The notes below the pieces were generated by a model. It made no database searches and was not told the DNA's origin. It saw nothing but the letters and a program-made list of their open reading frames with translations. The translations under genes and the position numbers were made by a program. Positions 12,101 through 23,800 of a stretch of DNA of 64,000 bases are shown here, one piece after another. The stretch lies in assembly GCA_050084515.1 (NCBI GenBank), contig CM114272.1:62372001-62436000 (forward strand), given 5' to 3'. Source of the stretch: Blasia pusilla. Its lineage: Eukaryota; Marchantiophyta; Marchantiopsida; Blasiales. How positions within the stretch are numbered: position 1 is the first letter of the stretch; every line of letters begins with the position of its first letter.

Positions 12101-14745
12101 CTGATCACCTCATGTGAGGTCGCATCTTAGCCATGGTTGAAGAGAATTGTCAAAATAACTCCGACTCCGCTTTCTCTCACTTTCTCTCTCTTGGCTCTTG
12201 GTCGGAGGACTTGCCTGATATCAAGCATGAGTTTCCTGTAAACATAGCTTGCCCAATCCACCGGAATGCCTTCCCAAGCCCGACATGCCATTGATAACAT
12301 GCTTGCAGGGACACACTCGGGGTTTGCTTTCATATGAAAGCAACGATTCAGTATTAATAATAGTGCCCGAAAGTTCTCTGGCACAACACACCCTAGCTTG
12401 TATCCGTGGCTATTCTTGTCCAGCTTGGTGAGGTACTTGGAATAAATTATTGTCTCCTCTTGATCAGTGTGTTGGCGCTCCATAGATAAGAATGAGCCAA
12501 GGTGCTTGAATTGGAAAGCATTTGCTATGAGTTCTGAAGAGATACATAACCCATACTCTGACATTGTATGTCCGTAGATTCGTCGAAGCATCCCCTCTGA
12601 AGTGTCGGGGTTGAACGTGCTCAAGAAGTTTATGACCATATCCTTATCACAAACGGTCCAATCCACCTCCCACACTCCAACGACTCCCATGGTAACAGCC
12701 ATGTCCTTATCTACATTCTCCTCCAACCTAGCAAAGTCTGTCCGATAAACGACATCTTTTAATGGGAACCCTGCTTCCATAGCTTGACTTAGATGTTGTC
12801 CCTGCAAGAAATTAAGAAGAGGGAGATTGTATGGTAAATGCACCAAACCCAACTAAGCACATCAGTGACAACTCTGATAGGACTTTCTATCAATGGGAGG
12901 GTATAGCCCTTGGTGAATACAAACATAGAATGTGAAGTACTTCCAATGGAGTTCTGTGAGGGCGAATAAATCATCCAGATGTGACGACAGCTAACCCACG
13001 TTCAGACGCTGGAATTAAGCATGTAGTCTCATCTGACACTAGTAGAGGAGTATGCACTTGTGGGAAGTCCGATCCTTTAGGTAGATCCGTCGATTCGTCT
13101 GCCAAAAAGACATCTGTCAACATGAAGAATAAGATACAAAAACAAATGCCATTTGCATAGAAGTAGCAAAGGAAGTTTCATCCAAAGACAATTCTGAATC
13201 TGTTCCGCTATTTACCGTCTCAGATACCAGAGATCAGAAGTGCAGATGCAAAACCAAAATCTGCCCCAATTAAATTACCCAAGGACTCTGTACCTAAGGC
13301 TTTACCAGAGGGAAGTTCAGGTCCTATGGTCGAAAGTCCAGCTTCAATTGCAGAGGAATCAGTTGTCAGTGATGTTTTGAAATGTGAAATCTTTGATTGA
13401 ATCTCTGCAGGGGAAAAAAGATACAAGTCCCACACAAGAGGATATGTCAGGCACTTATGGAGTCCCCATCTTACATGTGATTTGTCATCCCGATTCATAA
13501 GGAAAATAGCCCTTTGCTTGATTAGAAACTTGATAACAAAGGAAAGTACCGGATTTCTTAGAAAGAATCAAATACAAAGAAGTACTATGAAAGCCCTCAT
13601 ACCTCCATCTTGAAATTAGCCGCCGGCTGTGGCTAATTTCTACCATTTTGAAATTAGCCGCTGGCTGCGGCTAATTACTACCATCTTGATATTAGCCAAT
13701 ACCAGACATTAGAAGAGCAGATGAAAAAACAAATTGTGCCCTAGTCAAATTACCCAAGGACTCTGTACCTGAGGCTTTACCGGAGGGAAGTTCAGGTCCT
13801 ATGGTCGATAGTCGAGTTTCAATTGCTGAGGAATCAACTGTCAATGATGTTTTGGAAGCCTCAAATCTTTGAGTGAATCTCTGCAGGAGAAAAAAGATAG
13901 AAGTCCCACACAAGAGGATATGTGAGGCACTTCTGGAGTCCCCATCTGACATGATTGAGCAGTCATCCCAGTTCATAAGGAGACACTGTCCACCTACCCA
14001 ATTAGAAACAGTAACAAAGGAAAGTACCAGTTTTCTTAGAAAGTATAAAATACAAGGAAGAAGAGGCAAAGCCCTCATACCTCCAGCTCATAATTGAAAA
14101 TTGTTTCATGATACACAATTTTGTGATCAGCACTAAATGCTGTAAGCATCTGCATACACATAATGTCAGTACAGAATAAGTTCTTGCTTTCTAAGAAGTG
14201 GTTGAAAAGTTGGATGAAAAATCATTACAAGAGCTTGGACCATGCCAAAAATCTATCTGTGTATTTACATAAACCACTGATAATGAAATTAAGTGTAAAT
14301 TCAGATTTTTGCACCCAAACACAGAAGATATTCAATTTGATGGTCATAACTATTGGTGATTGTGAGCAATCCAAGAAAACATTGTATCTCCTGGAGGCTC
14401 AAGACAAGTGGCATTGGCTAGGCAAGCAAAAGTAGTGAAGTTACCCAAATGAAGCCTTTGCAGAGGTCAATGTAGCATTGAAGTAGCAGAACTCTAGCCG
14501 TGAAGCGTATCTCCTTATTCACAGCAATCTTTACAAGTCCCCCTTCATTCTTCTTCCCCTTCTTTTTGGCTGATGATGATAACAACAGAGAACAACTGAG
14601 TGCCTTCCGTGTGAGCCTATGGAGGCAACGAAACGGGTCATGACGTGATTCTGAATGCATTCTAACCAAATGTTCAGAGGTATATTTAAGCTGGTCCAGG
14701 AAGCGTAACGCTCCAGAGTCCACACCAAAGTTAACGAGAATGGAT
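9116..14745 (-). CDS. MULE accessory gene, multi-exon, function unknown
   Basis: Exons whose phases agree: 13703-13880, 13228-13404, 12996-13113, 12849-12939 and 12181-12801. They join in frame and read through ...TDVLSW/GQHLSQA.... An upstream exon 14445 to about 14745 ends in phase 0 and fits. Further blocks, joins unsure, are about 11766-12069, 9922-11063 and 9116-9568 (stop TAA). The 12181-12801 block (207 aa) faintly recalls 'putative plant transposon protein' domains. The 9922-11063 block is acidic and Glu/Ser/Thr-rich. The last exon has charged helices. No enzyme motif is visible. Two exons are tandem duplicates. Introns contain AGCCGCC boxes. As the element's only other gene, it could serve transposition or counter host silencing as VANDAL VANC proteins do; that is inference. 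Confidence 0.6.
13228..13880 (-). repeat. tandem duplication of one exon within the accessory gene
   Basis: Exon 13703-13880 and exon 13228-13404 are diverged copies, sharing for example the peptides STIGPELPSGKA and GTESLGNL. Flanking intron sequence is also duplicated (the stretch with agaagtcccacacaagagga). Both copies keep open frames and splice sites. The copy at 13880 differs by one base near its 5' end, which changes its entry phase. Two motif hairpins (13615-13690) lie in the intron between them. Confidence 0.85.
14445..14745 (-). CDS. probable upstream exon of the accessory gene or captured host exon
   Basis: An open frame of about 100 codons reads GVDSGALRFLDQLKYTSEHL and continues with a basic KKKGKKNEGG stretch. 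It ends at a good donor (TGG|gtaact at 14444/14445) in phase 0, matching the next exon at 13880. The acceptor is unclear: a stop precedes the frame just upstream. The helical composition looks like real protein but no family was recognised. MULEs often capture host exons, so a captured fragment is possible. Confidence 0.4.
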
Positions 14746-14879
14746 TTTAAGAAATCTCAACCCTGCAGAAAATTTCTTCATTCCTTGGTCTTATTCATAT
14801 CAATCATATGTAGTCAATGATGCAAGTACATTACAAACAAGATGCCGTGCCTTCTCTCAACTGCCTATCCTTCCTAGCC

Positions 14880-15237
14880 TCACCGTTCCGCTTGAGAGAT
14901 AGTAGTGAGTGGAAAAGACCTGTTAGTGCAGCATTCTCCACGACAAAAGAGTACATCGCGTGACGTTAGGAACCAGCACGGAAAGTATCGGTGAAAGCGC
15001 AACAGCCTGAACCGCTTTTGAGTCATCGGTCCGGAATATTTGGAGACATTTTTCCTGCGAATCAATCTCCGAAATATAAGCCAAGAGCCACAAAACCACT
15101 CGCAGGAGATCTCATTGATCGCCACGAAATTGAAGAGTTGACGTCCCCGTAGGCCTCGCATCTAGGATAATGTCACCATGAACGGCTGTATCAATTAACC
15201 GCCGGCTGCATGAAAACTTCCGGAGGGAGGAGAAGTC
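14880..15237. other. stretch without a supported gene, upstream of the accessory gene
   Basis: An open frame exists on the minus strand (14880-15161) but its composition is Arg/Cys-rich and shows no family resemblance, so it is not called. From 15181 the sequence passes into the hairpin satellite. Because the accessory gene is on the minus strand, this region may include its promoter. Confidence 0.4.
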
Positions 15238-16320
15238 TACCATCTTGAAATTAGCCGCCGGTTGCGGCTAATTTCTACCATCTCGAAATTAGCCACGGGC
15301 TGGGGCTGTTTTCTACCATCTTGCAATTAGGCGCCGGCTACGGCTAATTTCTGCCATATTGAAATTAGCCGCTGGCAGCTGGTCATACTTCCATCTTGAA
15401 ATTAGCCCGCGTCTGGGGCTAATTTCTAGCATCTTGAAATTAGCCACGGGCTGAGGCTAATTTCTACCATCTCGAAATTAGCCGCGGATTCTGTCATTGG
15501 TTGTTTTCTAGCATCTTGCAACGCGCTAATTTCTCAAATATTGAAAGGCGCGTTGATCATACCTCCACCTTGAAATTAATTTTTTCCATATTGAAATTAG
15601 CCGTCGGCGATTGGTCATAAGTCCATCTTGAAATCATACGTGCGGGGCCACATCTTGAAATTAGCCGCCGTCTGGGGCTAATTTCTAGCATCTTGAAATT
15701 AGCCACGGGCTGAGGCTAATTTCTACCATCTCAAAATTAGCCGTGGTTGTGCGGTTGTTTTCTAGCATCTTGCAAGTAGGCGCCGGTTGCGGCTAATTTC
15801 TGCCATATTGAAATTAGACTAATGTCATAACTCCATCTTGAAATTAGCTAAGTCATAACTCCATCTTGAAATTAGCCGTCGTTTGGGGCTAATTTTTAGC
15901 ATCTTGAAATTAGCCACGGGCTGAGGCTAATTTCTACCATTTCGAAATTAGCCGCGGTTCTGCGGCTGATTTCTACCATCTTGCAATTAGGCACCGGCTG
16001 CGGCTAATTTCTGCCATATTGAAATTAGCCACCGGCAGCGGCTCATACCTCCATCTTGAAATTAGCCGCCGTCTGGGGCTAATTTCTACCATCTTGAAAT
16101 TAGCCTCCGCCTGCGGCTAATTTCAGCCATATTGAAATTACTACCAAGGTATCTATTTCTTCTATCTCGATATTAGCCGCCGGCTGTGGCTATTTTCAAG
16201 AAGTCGCATGTTACTAACAAGACATCTACCCGCCTTGAAATTAGCCGCCGGAAGCGGCTCATACCTCCATCTTGAAATTAGCCGCCGGCTGCGGCTAATT
16301 TCTACCATCTTGCGTGTTAC
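15238..16320. repeat. satellite of about 40-bp units, each a potential hairpin
   Basis: About 25 diverged units of the form catcttgaaattagccgcc-ggctgcggctaatttctac. Within each unit, gaaattagccg pairs with cggctaatttc around a short GC-rich loop. Six units keep exact AGCCGCC; others have AGCCACGG, AGCCGTCG or AGCCGCGG. Mutations on one arm are often not matched on the other, so strict pairing selection is not evident. The array lies between the two MULE genes, upstream of the accessory gene. Confidence 0.9.
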
Positions 16321-17050
16321 TAACAAGGCATCTACCCGCCTGCGTCCAAACCCGCAACACCAAGGTAAATTTGCCACAGCATATTGCTTCAAATTGACCT
16401 AAAGGAGAAATCACTGAAACCCCAAGCCCGGCATTTCACTTCAAATGGCATAAATTTGACCTCAAACCTGCCGCGGGCTGCACTTGAGACCCTAGTGTCC
16501 GAAATCCACACATAAGCCGCCAAAGCTCCACAATCGCAATCCGCCTAAGAGGATAGCCGTCCCTCTGCATTCGCAATCAGCCGGAAAGCTCGTCCCCAAT
16601 CCGCACAGTAGCCGCTTCCGCTCTGCAATCGCAAGGGGCCCAAGAGCACATTCGACCTTCATCACCCTCAAATCTGAAATGTGAAATATGAAAATTGACC
16701 TAATATTTGAAATCTCAACGCTGAATCTGAAAATTGGCCTCACGTCCTAGCCCTGCCTGCCCGTCCTAGCCCTGCCTGCCGTCCACCACTCGCGCGCATG
16801 CATTCCAGGATTCTATTCAATATCCAAGGTCGATTTACATACCTAGACGCTAGCCCGTCCCCTAGTACGCACTATAGCCGCAGGCCGGCTTGACTGCCTT
16901 CTCCGCACCGTAGCCGCATGCAGGCTTCACTCCCTTCTGTCCAGAGAATAGCCGTAGGCAGGCTTGACTCCCTTTTGTCCTGAGAATAGCCGCAGGCGGG
17001 CTTGACTCCCTTCTGTCCACCGTAACCGCAGGCCGGCCTAACTCCCTTAG
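16321..17050. other. MULE interior with four short repeats, no gene
   Basis: No convincing reading frame is present. From 16872 to 17045 there are four diverged units of about 43 bp, each carrying tagccgcagg followed by cttgactccctt. They are another variant of the element's AGCCGC motif. Confidence 0.6.
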
Positions 17051-18612
17051 CCGCACTTCTGTACCAACGGCTATATTTTGAGAGGAAGGGGATGAAGGTA
17101 TCTGAAAATTGAGGAAAGGAGAGGGAAAAAAAGGGAGAAGAGGGTGGAAAAACTAGGGTGGGGAGGGAGGAGAAAATTGAGGAAGAAGAGGGAAAGAAAT
17201 GAAGGAGAGGGGGAAGGGAAAAAAATTGATGGAGAGGGAGGAAATTAGCCGCCGGGGGGAGGAAACATGAAGGGAGGAGACGAAAACAGTTGAAGGGGTT
17301 TACATTAGTGAAGGAATGGAGGAGAGGAAAAAAATTGAATAAAAGAGGGTGGAAAAACTAGGGTGGGGAGGGAGGAGAAAATTGAGGAAGGAGAGGGAAA
17401 GAAATGAAGGAGACGGGGGGGGGTGGAGAAAACATGAAGGGGTTAAGAAGAGGGAGGAAATACTAGGAATGGAAGAGAAATGAAAGGAGGAGAGGAAAAA
17501 AAATACTGAAGAGGGAGGAAAAACAAGGAAGGGTAAGGAAAAATAAAGCAGGGAATGGAGGAAACATGAAGGGAGGAGAGGAAGAAAATTGAAGAAGAGG
17601 GAGGAAAAATAAGCAAGGGGAGGGAAAAATGAAGGAGGGAATGGAGAAAACATGAAGGGGTTAAGAAAAGTGAAGGAATGGAGGAGAGGAAAAAAATTGA
17701 AGAAGAGGGAGCAAAAAAAAGGAAGGGGAGGGAAAAATAAAGCAGGGAATGCAGGAAACATGAAGGGAGGAGAGGAAGAAAATTGAAGAAGAGGGAGCAA
17801 AAATAAGGAAGGGGAGAGAAAAATTAAGCAGGGAATGGAGGAAACATGAAGGGAGGAGAGGAAGAAAATTGAAGAAGAGGGAGGGAAAAATGAAGGAGGG
17901 AATGGAGAAAACATGAAGGGGTTAAGAAAAGTGAAGGAATGGAGGAGAGGAAAAAAGTTGAAGAAGAGGGAGGAAAAACTAGGAATGGAAGAGAAATGAA
18001 GGGAAGAGAGGAAAAAAGTTGAAGAAGAGGGAGCAAAAAAAAGGAAGGGGAGGGAAAAATAAATGAAGGGGAGGGAATGGAAGAGAGATGAAGGGAGGAG
18101 AGGAAAAAAGATACTGAAGAGAGGAAAAAATTTGAAGAAGAGGGAGGAAAAACTAGGAATGGAAGAGAAATGAAGGGAGGAGAGGAAAAAAGTTGAAGAA
18201 GAGGGAGCAAAAAAAAGGAAGGGGAGGGAAAAATAAAGCAGGGAATGTAGGAAACATGAAGGGAGGAGAGGAAGAAAATTGAAGAAGAGGGAGCAAAAAT
18301 AAGGAAGGGGAGAGAAAAATTAAGCAGGGAATGGAGGAAACATGAAGGGAGGAGAGGAAAAAAATTGAAGAAGAGGGAGAAAAAAAGGAAGGGGAGGGAA
18401 AAATAAATGAAGGGGAGGGAATGGAAGAGAAATGAAGGGAGGAGAGGAAAAAAGATACTGAAGAGAGAGGAAAAAAGTTGAAGAAGAGGGAGGAAAAACT
18501 AGGAATGGAAGAGAAATGAAGGGAGGAGAGGAAAAAAGATACTGAAGAGGGAGGAAAAACAAGGAAGGGGAGGGAAAAATAAAGGAGGGAATGGAGGAAA
18601 CATGAAGGGAGA
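17051..18612 (+). repeat. 1.5-kb almost pure purine tandem array
   Basis: The plus strand is nearly all A and G. It is built of interlocked units such as gaagggaggagaggaaaaaa, attgaagaagaggga and aaggaaggggagggaaaaat, in longer blocks of roughly 100 bp that recur with variation. Minus-strand open frames here are Phe/Pro/Ser repeats forced by composition and are not genes. Long polypurine tracts can form triplex or R-loop structures. A solo LTR interrupts its right end. Confidence 0.92.
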
Positions 18613-18980
18613 TGTCGTGCGAATCCACATCGTCATATAGCATACATGGCTGACATACCATACTCACATACCTACATAACATAGACGAGAGTATCCACAA
18701 ACACCAATGTACCACAACTTGAAATCCGTGAAAGATCTACTGTCATAAAACACGTATAGAATCACATACAATCGCGCCAAACCCACTCCACGATGGGAGA
18801 ATCTTGGTCGAAGCTTGCGGGAAACACCATAGCCAAGGCTCAACTCAAAGAACAGATTGTTCTTTGAGTGCACTCCACCTTATATCCTCCAACCTAAGAG
18901 CGGGCCCTATTGGGAAAGTCACCCCCAACCCTATGTATAAAACCGCATCTCTACCAAGCCACTACGGTCCTACATAAGGA
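18613..18980 (-). mobile_element. solo LTR of the DNMT-gypsy family, inserted in the MULE
   Basis: It begins TGTCGTGCGAATCCAC, matching the left end of gypsy element B (51449), and continues with sequence matching B's right end (62510-62800), including cactccaccttatatcctcc and ccactacgg. A single copy thus contains both terminal parts of B, as a solo LTR from recombination would. The right border is uncertain (18978-19030), and no target duplication could be confirmed. It postdates the MULE's array. Confidence 0.75.
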
Positions 18981-19079
18981 ATGGCCTCTACTAGCACACT
19001 ATACTCTACAACATAATCCGTATGGTCATCATAGAGGAGAGGGAGGGTGTAGAAGAAAATAAAATGGAAGGAGAGGGAG

Positions 19080-20485
19080 GATGTGATTAGCAGCCGTCCT
19101 GAGGCCCCCCTAACTCCCTTAGCCGCCGTCTAGAGAATAGCCGCCGGACTGTGATTAGCAGCCGTCCTGAAAATTTCTGCGGCTTAGATTAGTCGCCGTC
19201 CAGAGAATAGCTAGCCGCCTAGATAATAGCCGTCGGGACTATGAATAGCCGCCGTCTAGAGAATACCCGCCGACTTGTGATTAGCCGCCGTCCATAGAAT
19301 AGGCGCCGGCCTTTGATTAGCAGCCGTCCAGAGAATAGCCAGCCGCCGGGACTGTGAATAGCCGTCGTCCAGAGAATACCCGTCGGATTGTGATAAGCCG
19401 CCGTCCAGAGAATAGGCGCCGGCCTGTGATTAGCAGCCGTCGAGAGAAGAGCCAACCGCCTAGAACATAGCCGTCGGCCTGTGTATAGCAGCCGTCCAGA
19501 GAAGAGCCGCCGTCCCAACAATAGCCGCCGGCGTGTGATTAGCCGCCGTCCAGAGAAGAGCCAGCCGCCTAGAACATAGCCGCCGGCCTGTGTATAGCAA
19601 CCGCCTAGAAAGTAGCCGCCGTCCCAACAATAGCCGCCGGCCTGTGATTAGCCGCCGTCCATCGATTAGCCGCCGGACTGTGATTAGCAGCCGTCTAGAG
19701 AAGAGCCAGCCGCGTAGAACATAGCCGCCGGCCTGGGTATAGCAGCCGTCCAGAGAAGAGCCGCCGTCCCAACAATAGCCACCGGCCTGTGATTAGCCGC
19801 CCTCCAGAGATTAGCCGCCGGACTGTGATTAGCCGCCCCAGGAAAAGAACATAGCCGCCGCCTAGAACAATAGCCGCCGGCCTGTGTATAGCAGCCGCCT
19901 AGAAAGTAGCCGCCGTCCCAACAATAGCCGCCGGACTGTGATTAGCAGCCGTCTAGAGAAGAGCCAGCCGCCTAGAACATAGGCGCCGGCCTGTGTATAG
20001 CAGCCGCCTAGAAAGTAGCCGCCGTCCCAACAATATTTGCCGGCCTGTGATTAGCCGCCGTCCAGAGATTAGCCGCCGGACTATGATTAGCAACCGTCCT
20101 GAGAAGAGCTAGCTGCCTAGAACCTAGTCGCCGGCCTATGTATAGCAGCCGCCTAGAAAATAGCCGCCGTCCCAACAATATCCGCCGGCCTGTGATTAGC
20201 CTTCTGTCCAGAGATTAGCCGCCGGACTGTGATTAGCAGCCATCCTGAGAAGAGCTAGCCGCCTAGAACATATCCGCCGTCTCGAGAGTAGCCGCCGGGC
20301 GTGTGAATAGCGGCCGTCTCGAGAGTAGCCGCCGGGCCTGTAAATTGCAGCCGGACTGTGATTAGCAGCGGTCCACAGATTAGCCAGCCGCCTAGAAAAT
20401 AGCCGTCGGGCCTGTGAATAGCCGCCGTCCCGACAATAGCCGCCGGGCCTGTGAATAGCAGCCGTCCAGAGAATAGCCGCCGGGC
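19080..20485. repeat. dense AGCCGCC array
   Basis: About 40 exact copies of AGCCGCC occur in 1.4 kb, in alternating sub-units of 18-20 bp such as tagccgccgtccagagaa and tagccgccggcctgtgat. Higher-order units of roughly 110-140 bp recur with gagccagccgcctagaacat. Many more one-mismatch copies (agccgtc, ggcgccgg) are interspersed. The array lies between the two MULE genes, downstream of the transposase stop. Confidence 0.95.
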
Positions 20486-20847
20486 TTGATTGGAGAAGGT
20501 AGGAGAGGGAGGGAAGGGAGTTAAACAAACAAAAGCCTCAGAAAGAGCGAGGTATAACGTTTGGTGATTTAGTTCTTGGCCTGTGATTAGCAGTCATGGA
20601 GAATAGGCATCACTCCAAGCCTGTTTCTTCTTGAACCGGGAAGGGTTTGGTCCATTATGGTTTGTGAACTTTAATACGTCACTGAGAACATACTTTGCAT
20701 TCCAACATGAACAAATATCATAATTTTGCACACCAAGAAAAAAATAGGCTACATATGACAATTCCATTTGAGTTTATAGATTTCTTTTTCTGCAACTCGA
20801 CATTCTTTCATGACTTCCTCTGCCAAGCTAATATAAAATGCTTCTTC

Positions 20848-23800
20848 CTATGGGTTCCACTGGGAATCAGTACCAAGTTCTACCAAGGATATACTAGTAT
20901 TTTGCTCCTCACAGTCATCAGACTCTTCATCTGATTCAGACTTCCCATAAACAAGAGAAACACTCAGAAATACTAGACTATTTGGTATGCAATTAGAGGC
21001 GCTATTACCAAGATCCATAGGAGTGGACACATTCTCCATGGTAGACTGCACTAAATTTCCCCCTGATACAACACTACCCTTTACATTAAGTTCTTCAGTA
21101 GTATCTGCTCTAGTCTCTTGGGAATATAAACTTTCCACTCCTGAGTAAAGCCTAGTCTGATTTCCATACTCTGCTACAAACCGACTTGCATCGGGACGTC
21201 TTCGTGTTGGGACATCAGATATAGATCTCCCTACAAGTTGGTCCGCTTTCAACACTTGGCACGTTTTCCGATTATGCCCTTGAAGTGCACAATGGCCACA
21301 ACGTCTTTCAAAAGTGCGGGAAACCCTTGTCGTTGGTGCCCTACGCCCATTAAGAATACCTAACGGACCTCGTTGTGGGATATACTCATGTTGGGCACTC
21401 CCAACATCATCTTCATTCACAAACTCTTCATGTATAGGATAAGAAATCTCTTCACCACCTCCTTGTCCTCTTCGTATCTCGCCACCTCTTCCACCAGGAA
21501 TGCGCACATAACGATGTCTACCACGCCGAACTGCAGGAAGGGGAGGTCGGCAATCCCAAGATGGTATGAGTTCATCACTCTTCACAACCGGTATACTGCT
21601 TTTGTAGATCTTCCTTACGAAGTCATTGGTCCAGATAGGATCAACAAGTTTCTGTGAGTCCATTCCAGTAATGACATCCCAAGCCATTAGATGCGTACAT
21701 GGCCAACAAGTATCTTGGAACTCTAGGCATGAACAATTGCACTCAGAATGCAAGCGGACATGAAATTGGTGTGCACTACTTGTGGAAGTGACAAGTGCAT
21801 TTGTTGCATCTGAGGCTAGTACATCAAAACTTTGACAGTTGGCTTCATTCTCTCGATAACGAATAAATGCATAAGTAGTCAATTTGTTGGAGAACTTCTC
21901 TGGGTGACATGCCTCTACTTTTCTTGCTGCGTAAGTTTTCATCATGTAATTACACAACTCACGAGCAATGACAAGTGGAGGTCTCTCCCTGATAGGTTTG
22001 ATGGCGGAATTTATGACCTCTACAAGATTTGAACTCACTTTGCCATAGCGTGGCAAAAGGAATGCACACCTCGCAAACTTCTCTGGTCCTATCTCTCGTA
22101 TGTATGAGGTCGCATCGACTATTCGTTGAATATGATGCCTTTCCAATTCGTTAATCCACATGTCATACCTGGAAAACAAGTTCCTCAATGGTTGTTAGCC
22201 GTTGTTAACCGCTGCATAACTGTGAATAACGCAATCGAAAAATAATCTGTCATTAGCCGCCGTCCACAAAGGGTTCAAATTCAAACGCCAATTTAGCTGA
22301 AAATAGCCGCCGTCCTAAAAAGATTGGAATCTAGATATCGAATTCTTCCTGATTAGCCTCCGTCCTCCTAACAAGGTATCAATTTACCAGCCATCCTAAC
22401 AGTGAATAGCCTATAGGAAATAGCAGCTGTCCTAACAGTGGCTATCCTTAAGGGAATAGCAATGGTCTTTACTGTGAGTAGCCACCGTCCTATAGAGGTG
22501 AGCAGTCCAAATGAGTCGCAGCCTATGCAGTATTCCACCTCACTGAATATGCAAGACTCCCATATGCAAAAGGTAAGGAAGAATGAAATGGATAGTTTGC
22601 TTACTTCTCCCTGGTCCTGGCGTAAAGGCAGGAAATGAAAAATCCTTCGGAAACTTTTCCATACCATGTTCGAACATTTTGTCTCAAATGTTGGGCACAC
22701 ATGCTATGTATATTTTGGGGGAATATTGTACGCACGGCGTGTAAAAGGCCCTTTTGTCTATCTGAAACAATAACAATTCTGGGATCATCTAAAGCTGGGA
22801 TGGCTTTCTTCAGATGTGCACAAAACCATTCCCATTCCTCATTGTTCTCGCGAGGAGATATGCCAAATGCCAAAATGATCGTATTGGCATTTCCATCCAC
22901 CATGGAAGCAATGAAAATCTGCATGGGATACTTCCTATTCTTTGTATGGCACGCATCCAAGCCAACTACCTTTTGCACATAAGGAATGATGTTCTTCATG
23001 GCAGATGGACAAATAAATAGCCTCTTGAAGATGGCAGATTCTAAATTCCAAACATCCCAAGTAGCGGTGGAAAAGGGTCGGCTTTCTTTACTGCCTGTAT
23101 GAAAGACGGAATCAAATGGAAACCTGCTCGTTCACCTCCATTCATCCAATCTCGACATATTTCTTTGCATCTCCATGCAGGAAAGTAAGTTGTTTGCTTC
23201 TTGTACGTCTGCGCAAGGACTTCTACAAGGCTACCTACAGGGATGCTTGGTTGGTTTACAACCCTATCTGCTAATACCATTGATAACCACTTTGCCTTGT
23301 GGGTAGGACCCCTCCATGTATGAATGTGCCCCGGACAAGTGTGTTCCAAATTACACACCGTTATCTCACATAGGCCTGTACTTTTATGTCGTTGGCAACG
23401 GACCCTCCACTCACAAACTTCATCTTTACATGGTGTACCATTCTCCTTCCTTGAGAGTATGTACCTAGCAAATTGACCACATGCCCCATTCCTGGCGGTG
23501 GGGACTCTCGCTTCACCACTCTTTCTCCTTTTCTCCGTGGGAACATCTAAGCTTACGCTTGGTTCTGAGAAAGAATTCTTGAAAATTGGCTAGTTCGGCC
23601 TCTTACTATGTTGAGGTCTCCACGAGATCCCCATTCCACATGCAAGTTCGAGATACGTGGGTCTTGAAATTCTTCACTATGTCCCCCAATATCTCCAAGC
23701 GAGGATCCACACACATTAACTGCAACTTCGTTGACATTAACCGCCGTGCTCCCCCTAACATCATGCGACTTCTTTCCACTATGATTAGCAGCCGTTGAAT

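Noticed and set aside
17300-18715. Long minus-strand open frames rich in Phe, Pro and Ser
   Set aside because: They arise from the polypurine array read on its pyrimidine strand; they follow the DNA repeat, have no start context and no family resemblance.
19219-20528. Arg/Leu-rich open frames with repeated ILWTAAIH-type peptides
   Set aside because: Translation of the AGCCGCC array; repeat of the DNA unit, not of protein domains.
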